Part shown: positions 35,814-45,327 of the stretch, piece after piece
How the letters are laid out: each line of letters begins with the position of its first letter
Position numbering within the stretch: position 1 is the stretch's first letter
DNA from: Tepidicaulis marinus
GTDB lineage: Bacteria > Pseudomonadota > Alphaproteobacteria > Parvibaculales > Parvibaculaceae
Assembly (NCBI RefSeq): GCF_000739695.1
Contig: NZ_BBIO01000008.1
Coordinates: 84,207-148,206 of the forward strand
Direction: 5' to 3'
Length of the DNA: 64,000 bases
Made by a program: the position numbers and the translations under genes
The notes under the pieces: model-generated
Told to the model about the DNA's origin: nothing
The model's input: only the letters and a program-made list of their open reading frames with translations
Database searches by the model: none

Positions 35814-38228
35814 TTAGCCGCGCAACGCGCCGCCTGTCGCCTTTTCCACAGAGGCGATGATGCGGGCGCTCACCGCGTCGATTTCCTCGTCTGTCAGCGT
35901 CTTGTCTTTCGGCTGCAAGGTCACTTCGATGGCGAGCGATTTTTTCTCCTCGCCCAGATTGCCGCCTTCGAACACATCGAACAGCGTCACTTCCGTGATC
36001 AGCGCCTTTTCCGCGCCGCGCGCCGCCTTGATCAGGCTGTCCGCGCTCACGCCCCGGTCCACCACGAAGGCAAAGTCGCGGGTGAGCGGCTGAAGATCGG
36101 AGAGCGCCAGAGCCGGTTTCGTCTTGGTGGGCTTGGCCTTGGGCTGCGGGATCGCATCCAGAAAGACCTCGAAGCCGACGATGGGTCCGGCTACATCCAT
36201 CTTGTCGAGAACACGCGGATGCAGCTCGCCGAAACGGGCAATAACGTTTTTCGGCCCGAGACGCAGCTCGCCGGAACGGCCCGGGTGATACCAGAGCGGG
36301 GCCTCGGCAAAGACCTGCAGATTGGCCGCGGGCGCGCCCAAGGCTTCAAGCAGCGCCAGCGCATCGGCCTTGGCGTCGAAAACATCGACCTTGCCCGCGC
36401 TCCCCTGCCAGTGCCGCCCGCCGCCTGCCGGCTTCATCGTGCCCTGGCGGATGCCGGCGGCGACGCGCTTTTGATCGGAGGGCGCTTCGCCTTCATAATG
36501 CTGGCCGACTTCGAAAAGCGCCGCCGCACCGAGCCCGCGGGCAAGATTGCGCCCGGCGGCGGCAATGAGGCCCGGCAACAGGCTCGGGCGCATGTCGCTC
36601 ATCTCGCTCGAGATGGGATTGGCAAGCTCGAGCGCTTTTGCCCCGCCGCCGAAAATCAGCGCCTGTTCCTTGGGAATGAAAGACCAGGTGACGGCTTCCA
36701 CGAGCCCGCGCGCAGCCAGTGCCCGGCGCGCCTGGCGCGTGCGCTTCTGGCCGATGGTGAGCACGGCAGGGGCCACATCGAAGCGGCGCGGCAGAGCCTG
36801 CGAGCGCACTTCATTCAGCCCGTGGATACGCACCACTTCTTCCACAAGGTCCGCTTCGCCGAAAATATCGGGCCGCCAGGACGGCACGGCCACGGAAAGC
36901 GCAGGCGCCGCGCCTGTCACCTTGAAGCCGAGTTTTTCCAGAATGGTTTTGATCTCCGCTTCTTCGAGTTTCAGACCCGTGAGCCGTTCCACCCGCGCGG
37001 GGTTGAAGGTGATCGTCTTCTCTTCGGTTGCGGGCACGCCTGCGCTTTCAAGTTTCGAGACCTCGCCGCCGCAAATCTCCACGATCATTTTTGCGGCAAG
37101 GTCGCAGCCTTCTTCCACGAAAGCCGGATCGACGCCGCGCTCGAAGCGGTAACGGGCATCGGAATTGATACCGGTCTTGCGGCCCGTCGCGGCGGTGCGC
37201 ATCGGATCGAAATAAGCGCTTTCGATGAAGACGTCGGTTGTTTCCTCCGTCGAGCCGGAATGTTCACCGCCCATGATGCCGCCAAAGCCAAGCACCGCCT
37301 TGTCATCGGCGATGACGCACATGGCGGTACCTGCCTCATATTCCTTGCCGTCGAGCGCGAGGAAAGTTTCCCCTTTGCCGAGCCGGGCGCGGATATTGCC
37401 GGTGAGCTTTGCCGCGTCATAAACATGCAGCGGGCGGCCCCGGTCATAGGAAATGTAATTGGTGATATCGACCAGCGCGTTGATGGGGCGCAGACCGATG
37501 GCGGCGAGGCGCTTTTGCATCCACGCGGGCGAGGCGCCGTTTTTCACGCCGCGCACCATGCGGCCCGTGAAATGCGGACAGGCGTCGGGCGCATCGATTT
37601 CGATCTTCACCGGGCTTTCGAAAGCGCCTTCGATGAGGGGCGCTTCCGGCGTCTTCAACGTGCCAAGACCGGCGGCGGCAAGATCACGCGCCACGCCGTA
37701 AACGCCGAGACAGTCGGGACGGTTCGGCGTGATCGCAATTTCGATCACCGGATCGTTCTGCCCGAGCACATCCGCTGCCGGCGTGCCGATCTCGAATTCG
37801 CCGTCAAGCTCGATAATGCCGGAATGCTCGTCGGAGAGTTCCAACTCGCGCTCGGAACACATCATGCCGTTCGATTCCACGCCGCGGATTTTCGTCGGCT
37901 TCAGCACCATGCCGTTTGCCGGAATGGTGGCGCCGGGCGGCGCGAAAATACCGAGAAGGCCGGTCTTGGCATTGGGCGCGCCGCAGACAACCTGCAAGAC
38001 ATCGCGCTTGCCGCCGACCAGCGCTTCCACTTTACACAGCTTCAGCTTGTCGGCATCGGGGTGCGGCCCCGCTTCCAGAATGCGCGCGACGGAGAAGGGC
38101 GCAAGGCGCTCGGCCGGATCGTCCACCCCTTCGACCTCAAGGCCGATCATGGTGAGCTTTTCGACGATCTCTTCGAGGCTTGCCTCCGTTTCCAGATGAT
38201 CTTTCAGCCAGGAAAGCGTGAACTTCAT
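35814..38228 (-). CDS. pheT: Phenylalanine-tRNA ligase beta subunit
   Basis: The large subunit of the alpha2-beta2 enzyme charging tRNA-Phe. It has 804 residues: tRNA-binding EMAP/OB domain near 40-150 ([23 protein letters not shown]), then B3/B4 editing and B5 domains. The catalytic-like core and C-terminal FDX-ACB domain follow (about 715-804, [16 protein letters not shown]). It overlaps pheS by 4 bases. Confidence 0.97.
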   Translation of the reverse strand: MKFTLSWLKDHLETEASLEEIVEKLTMIGLEVEGVDDPAERLAPFSVARILEAGPHPDADKLKLCKVEALVGGKRDVLQVVCGAPNAKTGLLGIFAPPGATIPANGMVLKPTKIRGVESNGMMCSERELELSDEHSGIIELDGEFEIGTPAADVLGQNDPVIEIAITPNRPDCLGVYGVARDLAAAGLGTLKTPEAPLIEGAFESPVKIEIDAPDACPHFTGRMVRGVKNGASPAWMQKRLAAIGLRPINALVDITNYISYDRGRPLHVYDAAKLTGNIRARLGKGETFLALDGKEYEAGTAMCVIADDKAVLGFGGIMGGEHSGSTEETTDVFIESAYFDPMRTAATGRKTGINSDARYRFERGVDPAFVEEGCDLAAKMIVEICGGEVSKLESAGVPATEEKTITFNPARVERLTGLKLEEAEIKTILEKLGFKVTGAAPALSVAVPSWRPDIFGEADLVEEVVRIHGLNEVRSQALPRRFDVAPAVLTIGQKRTRQARRALAARGLVEAVTWSFIPKEQALIFGGGAKALELANPISSEMSDMRPSLLPGLIAAAGRNLARGLGAAALFEVGQHYEGEAPSDQKRVAAGIRQGTMKPAGGGRHWQGSAGKVDVFDAKADALALLEALGAPAANLQVFAEAPLWYHPGRSGELRLGPKNVIARFGELHPRVLDKMDVAGPIVGFEVFLDAIPQPKAKPTKTKPALALSDLQPLTRDFAFVVDRGVSADSLIKAARGAEKALITEVTLFDVFEGGNLGEEKKSLAIEVTLQPKDKTLTDEEIDAVSARIIASVEKATGGALRG

Positions 38229-39307
38229 GACGAGATCCCCCCGTCGAGTGTCGGTACATCGAGTGCGGCAAATCCGTAATGTTTCAGCCAGCGCAGATCC
38301 GCTTCGAAAAAGGCGCGCAGGTCCGGAATGCCGTATTTGAGCATGGCAAGGCGGTCGATCCCCATGCCGAAGGCAAAGCCCTGATAGCGCTCAGGGTCGA
38401 TACCCGAGGCGCTAAGCACATTCGGATGGACCATGCCGCAGCCGAGAATTTCCAGCCAATCGTCGCCTTCCCCGATGCGGATTTCCCCGCCGGCGCGCGC
38501 GCAGCGCACATCGACTTCCATGGAAGGCTCGGTGAACGGGAAGAAAGACGGGCGGAAGCGCAGCTCCACCTTGCCGGTTTCGAAAAAGGCGCCGAGAAAA
38601 GTTTCCAGCGTCCATTTCAAATGACCGAGATTGGTTTCCTCATCGATGACGAGCCCTTCGACCTGGTGGAATTGCGGTGTATGGGTCTGATCGCTGTCAC
38701 AGCGGAAGGTGCGGCCCGGCGCGATGAAACGGAAGGGCGGTTTGCCCTTCTCCATCGTGCGCACCTGCACGGGGCTTGTATGCGTGCGTAAGAGCGGGCG
38801 CGAACCGTCCTCTTTCTCATGGAAATAGAACGTGTCGTGCATTTCGCGCGCCGGGTGCCCTTCGGGGAAATTCAGCGCCTCGAAATTGTAATAGTCGGTT
38901 TCGATATCCGGCCCCTCTTCGACGGAAAAGCCCATATCGCCGAAGATCGCGGTGATTTCATCAAAGACTTGCGAAATCGGATGAATGCGCCCGGCCCCGA
39001 GCGCGCTTTCGCGCACCGGCAGCGTCACATCCACCCCCTCGGAGGCAAGGCGCGCTTCGAGCGCTGCCTCATGAAGCGCTTCCTTGCGCCGGGCGATCGC
39101 CTCGCCCACCCGGTCTTTCAGGCCGTTCAGCGCCGGGCCCATTTCCTTGCGCTCTTCCGGGCTCATCTTGCCGAGGCCTTTCAGCTGCTCGGAAATCGTG
39201 CCCTTTTTGCCCAAGGCCGCGACGCGCACATCCTCGAGAGCCTTTTCGCTCTCAGCCGCCGCCACGCTTGCCAGAATCTCGTCTTCAAGCTTTTTCAGAT
39301 CGCTCAT
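38225..39307 (-). CDS. pheS: Phenylalanine-tRNA ligase alpha subunit
   Basis: The catalytic subunit, 360 residues. An N-terminal coiled coil (about 1-90) precedes the class II core with [10 protein letters not shown] and [10 protein letters not shown]. The motif 2 region is [21 protein letters not shown] and motif 3 is [16 protein letters not shown]. It lies between rplT and pheT, behind a long terminator-like hairpin. Confidence 0.97.
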   Translation of the reverse strand: MSDLKKLEDEILASVAAAESEKALEDVRVAALGKKGTISEQLKGLGKMSPEERKEMGPALNGLKDRVGEAIARRKEALHEAALEARLASEGVDVTLPVRESALGAGRIHPISQVFDEITAIFGDMGFSVEEGPDIETDYYNFEALNFPEGHPAREMHDTFYFHEKEDGSRPLLRTHTSPVQVRTMEKGKPPFRFIAPGRTFRCDSDQTHTPQFHQVEGLVIDEETNLGHLKWTLETFLGAFFETGKVELRFRPSFFPFTEPSMEVDVRCARAGGEIRIGEGDDWLEILGCGMVHPNVLSASGIDPERYQGFAFGMGIDRLAMLKYGIPDLRAFFEADLRWLKHYGFAALDVPTLDGGISS

Positions 39308-39330
39308 GTCACACTCTGCTTTCGCGCTCG

Positions 39331-39397
39331 CTCAAAACACAAAACCCCGCACGCATCTTCGCCGGCCGAAGGCCTGGCGGGAGACGCCGCGGGGTTT
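39331..39397 (-). terminator. Terminator or attenuator between rplT and pheS
   Basis: On the minus strand AAACCCCGC pairs with GCGGGGTTT. An inner stem (CGCC-A-GGCC with GGCC-GGCG) closes around TTC, and TTTTGTGTTTT follows. It may end the rpmI-rplT transcript or attenuate pheST. I found no Phe-rich leader peptide, so classical attenuation is not supported. Confidence 0.75.
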
Positions 39398-39419
39398 CGC
39401 GTCGTTCGAATTGGTGCGC

Positions 39420-39776
39420 TTACTTCAGCGCCGCTGCCGCCTGATCGACCAGTGCCTTGAAAGCCTCGGGCTCGCGGATGGCGAGGTCGGACAGAACCTT
39501 GCGGTCGACCTCGACGCCGGCTTTCCCGAGACCGTTGATAAATCGGCCATAGGTCAAACCATGCTCGCGGACGGCCGCATTGATGCGCTGAATCCAGAGC
39601 GCGCGGAAATTGCGCTTGCGGGTGCGCCGGTCGCGATAGGCGTATTGCCCGGCTTTTTCGACAGCCTGGTTGGCGGTGCGGAAGGTATTCTTCCGGCGGC
39701 CATAATAGCCCTTCGCGGCTTTTACGATTTTGCGGTGGCGCGCATGCGCCGTAACGCCTCTTTTCACACGTGACAT
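39420..39776 (-). CDS. rplT: 50S ribosomal protein L20
   Basis: A 118-residue 23S rRNA-binding protein needed early in large-subunit assembly. The start [29 protein letters not shown] and [19 protein letters not shown] are family signatures. It follows rpmI by 17 bases. Confidence 0.98.
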   Translation of the reverse strand: MSRVKRGVTAHARHRKIVKAAKGYYGRRKNTFRTANQAVEKAGQYAYRDRRTRKRNFRALWIQRINAAVREHGLTYGRFINGLGKAGVEVDRKVLSDLAIREPEAFKALVDQAAAALK

Positions 39777-39793
39777 GTCAGAGCTCCTTCACC

Positions 39794-39991
39794 TTAGCCG
39801 TAGGGCAAGAATTTTTTGATCATCCGCGAATTCGTGTCGTCGGCGATCGCCGTGCCACGCTGGTTGCGGATTTGAGTGTTGGAACGCTTGATCATGCCGT
39901 GCTGTTTGCCGGCCTGGGTGCGGACAACCTTGCCCGACCCCGTCAGCTTGAAGCGCTTTTTGGCGCCAGACTTCGTCTTCAACTTGGGCAT
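39794..39991 (-). CDS. rpmI: 50S ribosomal protein L35
   Basis: A 65-residue basic ribosomal protein ([20 protein letters not shown]...). AAGGAGAG precedes the ATG. It starts the rpmI-rplT pair. A hairpin in its leader may be a feedback site. Confidence 0.97.
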   Translation of the reverse strand: MPKLKTKSGAKKRFKLTGSGKVVRTQAGKQHGMIKRSNTQIRNQRGTAIADDTNSRMIKKFLPYG

Positions 39992-40016
39992 TTTGCTCTC
40001 CTTGGTCGTGTGGCCG

Positions 40017-40062
40017 GCTGCATCCGCTGAAGAAAAGGCACCTAAGTACCTGTAGATGCAGC
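40017..40062 (-). promoter_or_regulatory. Leader stem-loop upstream of rpmI
   Basis: GCTGCATC (40017-40024) and GATGCAGC (40055-40062) pair perfectly. The loop holds a smaller imperfect palindrome (AGGTACTTAGGTGCCT on the minus strand). It lies 25 bases before the rpmI start. It could be the site where L20 or L35 controls its own synthesis, by analogy with known L20 leaders. Confidence 0.45.
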
Positions 40063-40235
40063 TCTTTTGGCATTTTGGACCGACACGGCATGCCCTTTAC
40101 GCCGGACGGCCCCAGAAAGACATGCGTTATACGCATTCCGCCCCAAAGGTCAAGCGGGCTCCGGCAGGCCCCGGCCGAACAGAGGCCCCTCAAGGCCGGA
40201 AAAGCCTTGAGGTTTTGTCCCTTTACGCCGGAGGG

Positions 40236-41480
40236 TTATTCCGCCGCCTTGGTTTGATTGACGAGAGGTTTGGGCACGGCGGCGGGCACGATGGGGATTT
40301 CCTCATCGCTAAGCGGCTTCATCCAGTTTTTCCGTTTCAGGGCCGCCTCGATGTAAGGGGCAAGCTCTTCCTGTTTGGCCTGCTCGCGGGCCGCCCGCTC
40401 CGCCTGAAACTCGGGCATCACCTCGGCGGCAAAAAGCTCCAGCGATTCGCAGATATGGGCATGCTGGTTGCGCCCGGCCTGCTGCATGAAGATCACCTGA
40501 TCGACGCCGGCTTCCTGCAACTTCTTCAAATGGGCGCGCATATCCTCCGGCGTGCCGATGCCGTTCGCCTCATACGCGCCTTTGGCCGCCTCGATCACCT
40601 CTTCGGTGCGGTTGCCGCGCTGTTTGAGATAATCGCCCCACATATCGGTGCGGCCGGGCTTGCAGTCCTGCGTCACGAGGGCGGCGAGCGCATAGCCGAA
40701 AAACTCGAAGCCTTCATGGCCCCGGCGGATCGCTTCGGCGCGGTCATGATGGAGCGAAAAATTGGAAACGAGCGCGATATTGGCGTTCACCGTATGGCCA
40801 AGCGGCACGCAGTCCTCGGACTTGATGATGCCGTAATAAATATCGGCCCAATGTTTCGCCTCTTCCGGATCGACGAAAGAGAAAGCAAGCGCGCCAAGAC
40901 CGAGCGAAGCGGCCACGCGGATCGTGTCGCGGTTCGTGCAGGCCATCCACATGGGCGGGTGCGGCTTTTGATAGGGCTTGGGCAGCACATTGCGGCAGGG
41001 CATGGAGAAATACTTGCCCTCGAAACCGGGATAAGGATCGAGCACCATCATATTGGCGATCTGCTCGGCCGCCTCCAGCGACATGGCGCGCTTTTCCTTC
41101 GCCGGAATGCCGAAGCCCCCAAGCTCGAGCCGCGTCGCCCCTTCGCCGATCCCGAGCTGCACGCGCCCGCTCGACATGAGATCGAGCGTCGCCACACTTT
41201 CGGCGGTGCGGGCGGGATGATTGTAATTCGGGATCACCTGGCGGATGCCGTGGCCGAGGCGGATATTCTCGGTCTTCGCCGCGGCGCAGGCGAGAAAGAC
41301 TTCCGGCGCGCTGGAATGGGAATATTCATCGAGAAAATGATGCTCGACTTCCCAGGCATAATCGAAGCCCAGCTTGTCGGCGAGCACCACCTGATCGAGC
41401 GCCTCATGGAACAGACGGTGCTCATCACCCTCTTTCCAAGGCTTGGGCAATTGCAGCTCGTAAAACACACCGAATCTCAT
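40236..41480 (-). CDS. LLM class flavin-dependent oxidoreductase
   Basis: A luciferase-like TIM-barrel monooxygenase of 414 residues using reduced FMN (or F420). The N-terminus MRFGVFYELQLPKPW, FDYAWEVEHHFLDEYSH and IRLGHGIRQVIPNYNHPARTAE are typical. GRVQLGIGEGAT is the flavin phosphate region. The substrate cannot be read from sequence. It sits between rpmI and DUF3137 on the same strand but has its own promoter. Confidence 0.9.
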   Translation of the reverse strand: MRFGVFYELQLPKPWKEGDEHRLFHEALDQVVLADKLGFDYAWEVEHHFLDEYSHSSAPEVFLACAAAKTENIRLGHGIRQVIPNYNHPARTAESVATLDLMSSGRVQLGIGEGATRLELGGFGIPAKEKRAMSLEAAEQIANMMVLDPYPGFEGKYFSMPCRNVLPKPYQKPHPPMWMACTNRDTIRVAASLGLGALAFSFVDPEEAKHWADIYYGIIKSEDCVPLGHTVNANIALVSNFSLHHDRAEAIRRGHEGFEFFGYALAALVTQDCKPGRTDMWGDYLKQRGNRTEEVIEAAKGAYEANGIGTPEDMRAHLKKLQEAGVDQVIFMQQAGRNQHAHICESLELFAAEVMPEFQAERAAREQAKQEELAPYIEAALKRKNWMKPLSDEEIPIVPAAVPKPLVNQTKAAE

Positions 41481-41514
41481 CGGCCTCTCCTCCCTTTGTT
41501 ATTTTTGTGGCCTC

Positions 41515-41544
41515 ATTATATTTTTATGAGAAGAAGCCTAGCAA
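41515..41544 (-). promoter_or_regulatory. Sigma70-type promoter of the LLM oxidoreductase gene
   Basis: On the minus strand TTGCTA (41539-41544), 18 bases, then a perfect TATAAT (41515-41520). GGGAGGAGAGG follows as ribosome binding site before the ATG at 41480. Confidence 0.65.
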
Positions 41545-41583
41545 AGGGGTGCGGCTTCGCAACCGTCTTAGCGGGAGGCGGGC

Positions 41584-42486
41584 TTAAAGGCGGGTTTTCG
41601 CGGCGAGATTGAGCTCGCGGACAATGCCGAAAATCAGCGCGAAATCCGCCATCATCCGCCGGAAATGCGCGATCTCGCCCATATTCTTGAAAAGCGAGAC
41701 AGTGAAGCGGTCGCCGCCGCCAATGGCAAAAAGAAGCCGGCCGCCCTCAAAAGCAAGGCGCGCCGCCCCGTCCGACAGATCATCGAGCCGTTTCACCCGT
41801 TCCATGAAACCGGGGGTGAGCAGATAGCGCGCCTCCACCTGATCGTCGGAGAAAACATCGAAACGTTTTTCGAAATCCGGATCTTCCAGTTTTACCCGCT
41901 CTCCCTTGCCGGAGGAAAAGAGCGAGGCGAGAAAACCGCCGTCGCGGCGCACGATTGTCGTGCCGTGAAAGCGTTTGGGAAATTGCGCGCTCCCCACAAG
42001 GCCCTGAAAAACGGTGACGTAATAAGTGCGGCCTTTGGAATTGCGCCGCCGCTCCTGCAAATGGCTTTCGCACAGCTCGAAGGGCACCTCATCGATCTTG
42101 CCGCGGATCGCATTATCGAGGCTGCACGTATCGTATGAAGGGACGAGCGAGAGCGAGGAGAAAGGCTGGATGGACATGGCGCCGGCTTTCGGGTCGAGCG
42201 CGAAATCCAGTTTCCCGCAAATCCGGGCGAGGAGTTCCTTTTCGATTTTCTTGCCCAGAAAGACGAGCGGCGCGATGGCCGCAACGAATGTGACGAAGGA
42301 AACGAAGAGCACGTATTCCTGCCAGCCGAGCCAGATAAGCCCGGCAATGGGCAGCGCCGCCAGCAGAATGCCGCCTGCCGCGATGGCCAGATAAAGCCGC
42401 CGCTTCTTTTCGAACTCCATCAGCCAGGGGCGCAGCTCCGCCTCGTAAAACGCATCGAGCTCTGCAAGTTCGGGGACGTGCGACAT
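41584..42486 (-). CDS. DUF3137 membrane protein
   Basis: A 300-residue protein with two adjacent helices at about 31-53 and 57-75. A conserved C-terminal domain (RRRNSKGRTYYVTVFQGLVGSAQFPKRFHGTTIV) follows. DUF3137 proteins are commonly encoded beside LemA, as here (13 bases). Function is unknown; an envelope-associated role is inferred. Confidence 0.85.
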   Translation of the reverse strand: MSHVPELAELDAFYEAELRPWLMEFEKKRRLYLAIAAGGILLAALPIAGLIWLGWQEYVLFVSFVTFVAAIAPLVFLGKKIEKELLARICGKLDFALDPKAGAMSIQPFSSLSLVPSYDTCSLDNAIRGKIDEVPFELCESHLQERRRNSKGRTYYVTVFQGLVGSAQFPKRFHGTTIVRRDGGFLASLFSSGKGERVKLEDPDFEKRFDVFSDDQVEARYLLTPGFMERVKRLDDLSDGAARLAFEGGRLLFAIGGGDRFTVSLFKNMGEIAHFRRMMADFALIFGIVRELNLAAKTRL

Positions 42487-42499
42487 ACGCCTCGATCCC

Positions 42500-43087
42500 T
42501 TACGGCTTGTCCATCAGGGCGCCGACATCGACCGGCGCGCGCATGGCGGTCTCCTCAAGCTCGAAATAGGGCATGGGCTCGACCTTGGCCCAGCCGGCAA
42601 TGATGTTGCCGGGAAAGATTTGCACGGAATTGTTCAGATCGGTGACCGCGGCATTGTAAAAGCGGCGGGCGGCGGCGATATGGCCTTCCACCTCTTCCAG
42701 CCCCGCCTGCACTTCCATTACCGTGCGGTCGGATTTCAGATCGGGATAATTCTCGGCCACCGCCAGCACCCGCACGAGCGAGGATTGCAATGCCTGCTCA
42801 TCGGCCAGATGCCGCTCGATAGCACGCGGATCGTTTCTCGAATAAGGCTCTGCCGCCTTGGCGCGCTGCTCTGTGAGCCGGTCCAAAAGCTCGCGCTCAT
42901 GGGTCATGAACCTTTTGGCCATGGCAACGAGATTGGGAATGAGATCGTGGCGCTTGCGCAATTGCACATCGATGGAAGACAGCGCCTCGAGCGCCGTGTT
43001 CCGGCGGGCGATGATTTTCGTGTACCAGAGATAGGCGAGCCCCGCCCCCGCCAGCAGCACCAGCAGAAGAATTCCCATTTCCGACAT
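42500..43087 (-). CDS. LemA family protein
   Basis: A 195-residue membrane-anchored helical protein. The N-terminal helix (about 4-22) is followed by the LemA core: ALSSIDVQLRKRHDLIPNLVAMAKRFMTHE, ENYPDLKSD, and RRFYNAAVTDLNNSVQIFPGNIIAG. It forms an operon with the DUF3137 gene. The molecular role is not established. Confidence 0.92.
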   Translation of the reverse strand: MSEMGILLLVLLAGAGLAYLWYTKIIARRNTALEALSSIDVQLRKRHDLIPNLVAMAKRFMTHERELLDRLTEQRAKAAEPYSRNDPRAIERHLADEQALQSSLVRVLAVAENYPDLKSDRTVMEVQAGLEEVEGHIAAARRFYNAAVTDLNNSVQIFPGNIIAGWAKVEPMPYFELEETAMRAPVDVGALMDKP

Positions 43088-43231
43088 CCCGCTCCGCCTT
43101 TCCTTGTTAGGGCGATAAGTATAACAGCTTAGGCGCGAAACTCATCTTCACGAAACCCTCAAGACAGGGCCTTGCGCGTGCAGTAGTCTCGTCCGGATTT
43201 TAGACAATTTCCGCTCAAGGCAGGAGAGAGC

Positions 43232-44161
43232 ATGCTCAAGATCGCGCATCGCGGAGGCAGCGGGCTGTGGCCGGAAAACACGATGGGCGCGTTTACCCGC
43301 GCGCTCGATATGGTAGACGGCTTCGAAATCGATGTGCATCTGACCCGCGACAATGTGCTGGCCATCCATCATGACGGCACGCTGAAACCGGCGATCGCGC
43401 GCGGGCCGGACGGCAATTGGCTGACGCGTCCGGCGGCGCGGCTGAAGGATTTGAGTTTCGAGGAGCTGCGCGCCTTCGATGTCGGGCGCCTGCGCCCGGG
43501 CTCGGCTTACGCCGCCCATTATCCCGAGCAAGAAGCGCTGGACGGCGAAAAAATCCCCGCCCTTGCCGAGCTTCTGGAGTTGATCAAAACCGCAGCGCGG
43601 CCCGGCTTTCAGCTTTATATCGAGCTGAAGACCGAGCTTGAGGAACCGGAAAACGGCGCCGACCCGCGCGTCCTGGCCGAGGCGGCCTGCGCGCTTGTGA
43701 AAGAACACGGGCTTGAGGCGCAGGTGACCTATGTCTCCTTCGACTGGCCGGCGCTCTTGCGGGCGCAGGAGATCGGCCCGTCGCGCACTGCCTTCACCAC
43801 CATTCCCTTTTTCCGCATCGACCCGGAGCATCCCTCCCGCGTGAATGACACGCCGCAGGACCGCTGGTTCCGCGAGGCCTCGGCCAGAGGCGCGCATTTC
43901 TTCGGCGCCTGCGACTGGCGCCAGGAAGAGGGGATAAGTTTTGCCGAAAAACTGCTCAAGGCCATTGCGCGCGGCAATGCCGATGGCTGGTTTGCCTGGC
44001 ACGGCGATGTAACCGATGAGACGATGGGCATTGCCCGCTCGCTCGGCCTTGAGGTGTCGTGCTGGACGGTCGACGAAGAAAAAGAGATGGAACGGCTTCT
44101 GGCGCTCGGCGTCGACGCCATATTGACCGACCGGCCCGACCGGCTAGCCCGTCTCGTTTAA
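43232..44161 (+). CDS. Glycerophosphodiester phosphodiesterase family protein
   Basis: It hydrolyses glycerophosphodiesters to sn-glycerol-3-phosphate and an alcohol. The 309-residue TIM barrel has AHRGG (His6), PENT and EIDVHLTRDNVLAIHHDGTL as metal and catalytic residues, and ends with VDAILTDRPDRL. No signal peptide is visible, so it is probably cytoplasmic. AGGAGAGAGC precedes the ATG. It is convergent with infC. Confidence 0.92.
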   Translation: MLKIAHRGGSGLWPENTMGAFTRALDMVDGFEIDVHLTRDNVLAIHHDGTLKPAIARGPDGNWLTRPAARLKDLSFEELRAFDVGRLRPGSAYAAHYPEQEALDGEKIPALAELLELIKTAARPGFQLYIELKTELEEPENGADPRVLAEAACALVKEHGLEAQVTYVSFDWPALLRAQEIGPSRTAFTTIPFFRIDPEHPSRVNDTPQDRWFREASARGAHFFGACDWRQEEGISFAEKLLKAIARGNADGWFAWHGDVTDETMGIARSLGLEVSCWTVDEEKEMERLLALGVDAILTDRPDRLARLV

Positions 44162-44181
44162 GGCGTTCGCCCCAAAATACA

Positions 44182-44204
44182 AAGGCCCGGCAATGCCGGG
44201 CCCT
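44182..44204. terminator. Hairpin between convergent GDPD and infC genes
   Basis: GGCCCGGC and GCCGGGCC pair around AAT. The minus-strand side is followed by TTTGTATTTT, so it is the likely infC terminator; the plus-strand side is weaker. Confidence 0.65.
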
Positions 44205-44228
44205 TCCATTTCGTAGCACCGGCGCGTC

Positions 44229-44765
44229 TTAGCGCGGCGCCAGAACCATGATCATCTGGCGGCCTTCGAGCTTGGGATGCAGTTCGACCTTGGCGATCTC
44301 TTCCACATCGTCCTTCACCCGGTTCATAAGCGCCATGCCCAGATCCTGGTGCGCCATTTCACGGCCGCGGAAGCGCAGCGTGACCTTGACCTTGTCACCT
44401 TCATCGAAGAACCGCTTCACGTTGCGCATCTTCACTTCATAGTCATGGGTGTCGATGTTAGGACGCATCTTCACTTCTTTGACTTCGACGGTCTTCTGTT
44501 TCTTGCGGGCTTCGGCAGCCTTCTTTTGTGCCTGGAACTTGAACTTGCCGTAGTCCAGCAGCTTGCATACAGGCGGTTTCGAAGTCGGCGCGACCTCAAC
44601 GAGATCGAGGCCGGCTTCATCTGCCAGTCTCAGCGCTTCTTCCACGGGGACGACGCCGAGCTTTTCACCTTCGGCGCCAATGAGCATGACGTCCGGCACC
44701 TTGATCGCCTCGTTGATACGAGGGCCTTGCTGGGCCGGCTGCGCGGGTAGGGGTCTGCGAGCTAT
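44229..44765 (-). CDS. infC: Translation initiation factor IF-3, AUA start
   Basis: IF-3 binds the 30S subunit and checks the start codon. The protein is 178 residues ([20 protein letters not shown]..., then [13 protein letters not shown], ending [11 protein letters not shown]). Homology begins at codon 44765, which is ATA, 5 bases after GAAGGAGG. The frame's only upstream conventional start, 49 codons back, adds non-homologous residues. A rare start codon is the known device by which IF-3 represses its own synthesis in E. coli (AUU there). It is separated by 4.2 kb from rpmI-rplT. Confidence 0.95.
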   Translation of the reverse strand: MARRPLPAQPAQQGPRINEAIKVPDVMLIGAEGEKLGVVPVEEALRLADEAGLDLVEVAPTSKPPVCKLLDYGKFKFQAQKKAAEARKKQKTVEVKEVKMRPNIDTHDYEVKMRNVKRFFDEGDKVKVTLRFRGREMAHQDLGMALMNRVKDDVEEIAKVELHPKLEGRQMIMVLAPR

Positions 44766-44988
44766 GAAAACCTCCTTCGTTTTGCGGGTCTTACCTTTGA
44801 GGGGCGGTTGGCCGGAATGGGCGGCGTATTTTGAAAAACGCCAAACCCCAGCGTGCCCCGAGAGCCCGTCGTTGACCGTCTTTAGGATTAAGAGCTCGTC
44901 AGTGCAAGTCAAGATATCAAGGGGGGAACGGCAAGAGCGCTGCGGATTTGTCCCCGTCTGTGCCGGAAAAGACCTATTCTGCGCCGTT

Positions 44989-45327
44989 TTAGAGCCTCAA
45001 AACCCGCCATTCGGGCGCCGGGCGCACCAAAAAGCGCCAGAGTTTTATTTGCGCTGCTCCATCCTCAGGCCCCTCCCCGTCATAAATCACGGCAAAGCCG
45101 CCCCAGGAAAGCCGCCGCATCAAGGAGAGCCAGCGGCCCGGCCCGCGCGGGGCCCCGTCCTGCCAGATTTCATGGAAGAAAGCCCCCGCCCAAGAAGGCA
45201 GCGGCTGCCCCGCGCTGAGGAGCCAGAAGGGTGTGTCCGGGTGGGCCGCCTCCAGCGTTGCGCGCGCCCGCTCCCACTCCACGTCCTGCCAGGGACGCAA
45301 GCGGATGAGCAGGACAGGCGCCCTCAT
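44989..45327 (-). CDS. Unknown 112-residue protein coupled to a glycosyltransferase
   Basis: The start overlaps the glycosyltransferase stop by 4 bases (ATGA), so it is translated with it. The N-terminus ([36 protein letters not shown]) resembles the Rossmann-type opening of heptosyltransferase-like proteins, but the rest does not. There are no Cys and many Trp. It may be a short accessory or degenerate sugar-transfer domain. I do not recognise the family. Confidence 0.6.
   Translation of the reverse strand: MRAPVLLIRLRPWQDVEWERARATLEAAHPDTPFWLLSAGQPLPSWAGAFFHEIWQDGAPRGPGRWLSLMRRLSWGGFAVIYDGEGPEDGAAQIKLWRFLVRPAPEWRVLRL

Noticed and set aside
36219..38279. 686-codon plus-strand frame across pheT
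   Set aside because: Antisense to pheT, whose whole length is conserved; no recognisable domain in the other frame.
39308..39419. Phe-rich leader peptide for pheST attenuation
   Set aside because: No short frame with Phe codons and a ribosome binding site precedes the hairpin.
40188..40212. Hairpin CCTCAAGGC/GCCTTGAGG after the LLM gene as terminator
   Set aside because: The T-run is on the plus-strand side while the gene ends on the minus strand, so termination of that gene is not supported.
44766..44912. Longer IF-3 with 49 extra residues
   Set aside because: The extension lacks IF-3 character, and the strong ribosome binding site is placed for the ATA codon at 44765.
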